DNA of 64,000 bases, taken from contig JAQVGZ010000004.1 of assembly GCA_028696455.1 (NCBI GenBank), positions 1 through 64,000 of the forward strand, written 5' to 3'. Below the pieces are notes generated by a model. That model was not told the origin of the DNA. It did not search any database and saw only the letters and a program-made list of their open reading frames with translations. Position numbers and translations under genes: made by a program. The first letter of the stretch is position 1. Each line of letters begins with the position of its first letter. Below are positions 62,261-64,000 of the stretch, in pieces. The stretch is from Desulfotomaculaceae bacterium (GTDB lineage: Bacteria > Bacillota > Desulfotomaculia > Desulfotomaculales > Pelotomaculaceae).

Positions 62261-63454
62261 TTAATAAATTCTTTCCATTAGAGTTGTTATCCTGTCCATG
62301 CCTTCTCTGATATTGTCCATAGAAACAGCATAAGATAGGCGAAGACAGCTATCATTTCCAAAAGCAACACCAGGTACTACTGCTACTTGTGTTTCTTCCA
62401 AAAGGACTGTAGCCAGGTCAGTGGCGCAGTTAATAACTGATCCTTTAAACGTTTTTTTGAAATATGACTTTACATTGGGGAATAAGTAAAAGGCGCCGCC
62501 CGGTCGGTTACAGGTGATTCCTGGAATAGACAGTAATCGTTCCAGCATGTAGTTTCTCCGCTGGGTATACTCCTCAACCATTCTATTAATAGGTTCTTGA
62601 TCCCCACATAGTGCTGCCACACTGGCCGCCTGAGCAATAGATGTTGGGTTTGAGGTAGAATGGCTTTGCAAACTGGCCATAGCACTTGCCACGGATGATG
62701 GAGCGGCAGCGTAACCAATCCGCCACCCGGTCATAGCGTAAGCTTTGGAAACAGCGTTAATAACTACCGTACGCTCTTTCAAGTCAGGCGAAATTGATGC
62801 AATACTAACGTGGCGGAGTCCGTCATAGAGTATTTTCTCATATACTTCGTCGGAAATAATTGTAATGTCATGCCTGACAATAACCTCTCCCAGTGCCCTT
62901 AGCTCTGCTTCAGAATACACCGCACCAGTTGGATTACCCGGGGTGTTTAAAATTAACAGACGAGTGCGCTGGTTAATAACAGACTCCAGCTCTGCCGGTG
63001 TTATCTTAAAACCGTTAATCTCCTGTGTTTCCACTATTTTTGCTTCGGCGCCGGCCAGCTTTATTTGTTCTAAATAACTTACCCAGTACGGAGCGGGCAA
63101 TATAACCTCATCACCTGCATGAACAAGGACCTGAATGGCGTTGAAAAGAGAATGCTTGGCGCCGGCAGAAGCAACGATTTGGGATGGTTGATATTCCAGA
63201 CCCTGATCAACTTTAAATTTGCTACATATTGCCTCTTTTAATTCATTAGTACCCGCAACTGGCGTATATTTGGTCATACCGCTCCAAATAGCAGCTACAG
63301 CAGCATGTTTAATATGATCAGGGGTGTCAAAATCCGGTTCTCCTGCCCCAAAGCCCACTACACTTATACCACTTGCTTTCATGGCTTTAGCCTTTGCATC
63401 TATTGACATGGTCGGGGACGGGTTGAGCATAAGCGCTCTATCGGATAATCTCAT
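62261..63454 (-). CDS. Aspartate/aromatic aminotransferase, class I (AspC/AspB-like)
   Basis: The protein has 397 residues from an ATG with AAGGAGG nine bases upstream; a longer frame begins further out. Features are LNPSPTMSIDAKAKA, GFGAGEPDFDTPDHI, NTPGNPTGAVYSEAEL, the PLP lysine in NAVSKAYAMTGWRIGYA (near residue 238) and a C-terminal RLSYAVS. The class transfers amino groups between aspartate and 2-oxoglutarate. It lies beside dapF and could also act as a diaminopimelate- or prephenate-type aminotransferase. Confidence 0.9.
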   Translation of the reverse strand: MRLSDRALMLNPSPTMSIDAKAKAMKASGISVVGFGAGEPDFDTPDHIKHAAVAAIWSGMTKYTPVAGTNELKEAICSKFKVDQGLEYQPSQIVASAGAKHSLFNAIQVLVHAGDEVILPAPYWVSYLEQIKLAGAEAKIVETQEINGFKITPAELESVINQRTRLLILNTPGNPTGAVYSEAELRALGEVIVRHDITIISDEVYEKILYDGLRHVSIASISPDLKERTVVINAVSKAYAMTGWRIGYAAAPSSVASAMASLQSHSTSNPTSIAQAASVAALCGDQEPINRMVEEYTQRRNYMLERLLSIPGITCNRPGGAFYLFPNVKSYFKKTFKGSVINCATDLATVLLEETQVAVVPGVAFGNDSCLRLSYAVSMDNIREGMDRITTLMERIY

Positions 63455-63793
63455 CCTAATACTCCTCCTTAGTAAATAACCCACAAAAATATATTCTTAT
63501 GCTAAATCTAAATATATATGACATTTTATCTATTGCTGGCCAAAATATCTACTAATACATTTTACCATCATGCATGAAAGTTGCAACAATATCATAATGT
63601 ATTACATAAATATTCACAGTTTCAGTATATGACTATTGCAATAATGGCCAATATTAACATCAAATGTAAATCGTACTAAAGAATAAATATAAATTGGGAG
63701 CTTATTACATTAGCCTGACAGATACGTACAAAAAAGCGGGCAGGTTACCATTATGTACACCGCTCGCTTTTAGCGATTAAATATACTATATAT
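63455..63793. other. Non-coding interval between aminotransferase and dapF
   Basis: An AT-rich interval without a gene. It contains the dapF terminator and should hold the promoter of the aminotransferase (minus strand). Confidence 0.45.
63729..63772 (-). terminator. Intrinsic terminator downstream of dapF
   Basis: AAAAGCGAGCGG pairs imperfectly with CCTGCCCGCTTTT around a 15-base loop, and the arm continues into a T run on the minus strand. It lies about 25 bases after the dapF stop. Confidence 0.7.
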
Positions 63794-64000
63794 TTACAGC
63801 ACCTGGTACTCTCCGGTAAAAACTTCTTCAGCAGGGCCAGTCATATAGACATGATTATCCGCACCCCACTCAATTAGTAACTCTCCGGTCTTTAAATGTA
63901 CCGTCACCCGTCTGCTGGTAAAACCATTCAGCGCACAGGCGACTACCGCAGCGCAGGCCCCAGTCCCGCATGCCATAGTCTCCCCGGCGCCTCTTTCCCA
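63794..64000 (-). CDS. dapF: Diaminopimelate epimerase, C-terminal part (cut by window edge)
   Basis: The frame is open to the right edge and reads [17 protein letters not shown]..., the C-terminal catalytic segment of DapF with the active-site Cys in ACGTGAC. The remaining residues end in [11 protein letters not shown]. DapF converts LL- to meso-diaminopimelate for lysine and peptidoglycan. Only the last 68 residues or so are visible. Confidence 0.93.
   Translation of the reverse strand, partial: WERGAGETMACGTGACAAVVACALNGFTSRRVTVHLKTGELLIEWGADNHVYMTGPAEEVFTGEYQVL

Noticed and set aside
1..64000. CRISPR array, rRNA or tRNA genes
   Set aside because: No regularly spaced direct repeats and no recognisable tRNA or rRNA signature sequences were seen.

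Overview
The window looks like chromosome from an anaerobic, spore-forming, Gram-positive bacterium, most likely a Desulfotomaculum/Pelotomaculum-type member of the Peptococcaceae. The reasons are a Spo0E-type phosphatase, a CwlD-type amidase and a YaaH-like glycosidase (spore formers), Bacillus/Clostridium-type gene order in the ffh-rpsP-trmD-rplS and remA-gmk-rpoZ-coaBC blocks, frequent TTG/GTG starts with strong Shine-Dalgarno sequences, and a periplasmic-type selenocysteine formate dehydrogenase. The lineage is inferred; no rRNA marker is present.

Layout. 1-6.8 kb: a minus-strand operon of hydantoinase/acetone-carboxylase family subunits. Its order and sizes match the acetophenone carboxylase genes apc1-2-3-4, and a fifth gene runs off the left edge. 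7.0-16.8 kb: housekeeping block (rnhB, yraN, comM, rbgA, lepB, rplS, trmD, rimM, ylqD, khpA, rpsP, ffh, ylxM). 17-28.6 kb: mixed genes (class III aminotransferase, M48 protease, TauE-type exporter, metallophosphatase, GH18 protein, hisC, a two-component system) and the 3' remnant of a group II intron. 28.6-32 kb: a c-di-AMP (ydaO-type) riboswitch with an intrinsic terminator, then a radical-SAM aminomutase carrying the glutamate 2,3-aminomutase specificity residues, then glutamine synthetase. 33.7-38.2 kb: methylthioadenosine/S-adenosylhomocysteine salvage (mtnP, mtnA, ahcY, mtaD). 38.4-45.2 kb: hisG, a LysM protein, an AbrB-like regulator, an aminotransferase, an MFS exporter, a thioesterase and membrane proteins. 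45.4-53 kb: formate dehydrogenase island with fdhE-like gene, tatA, tatC, a selenocysteine fdhA with a readable SECIS hairpin, an iron-sulfur subunit, an NrfD-type membrane subunit and a second tatA. 53-64 kb: cwlD, alr, nnrDE, acpS, a LytTR regulator, coaBC, rpoZ, gmk, remA, yicC, an aminotransferase and the 3' part of dapF.

The most notable system is the riboswitch-aminomutase-glutamine synthetase unit. It reads as c-di-AMP control over beta-glutamate, and possibly beta-glutamine, osmolyte synthesis. The second is the Apc-like ATP-dependent carboxylase, in which one of the two HyuA-type subunits has lost recognisable nucleotide-binding motifs. The formate dehydrogenase island carries its own Tat components, which fits export of the folded selenoenzyme. 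Other oddities are an AcpS lacking the conserved metal-binding Asp, a glutamine synthetase with no ordinary start codon near its Shine-Dalgarno, and a group II intron tail next to a small gene.
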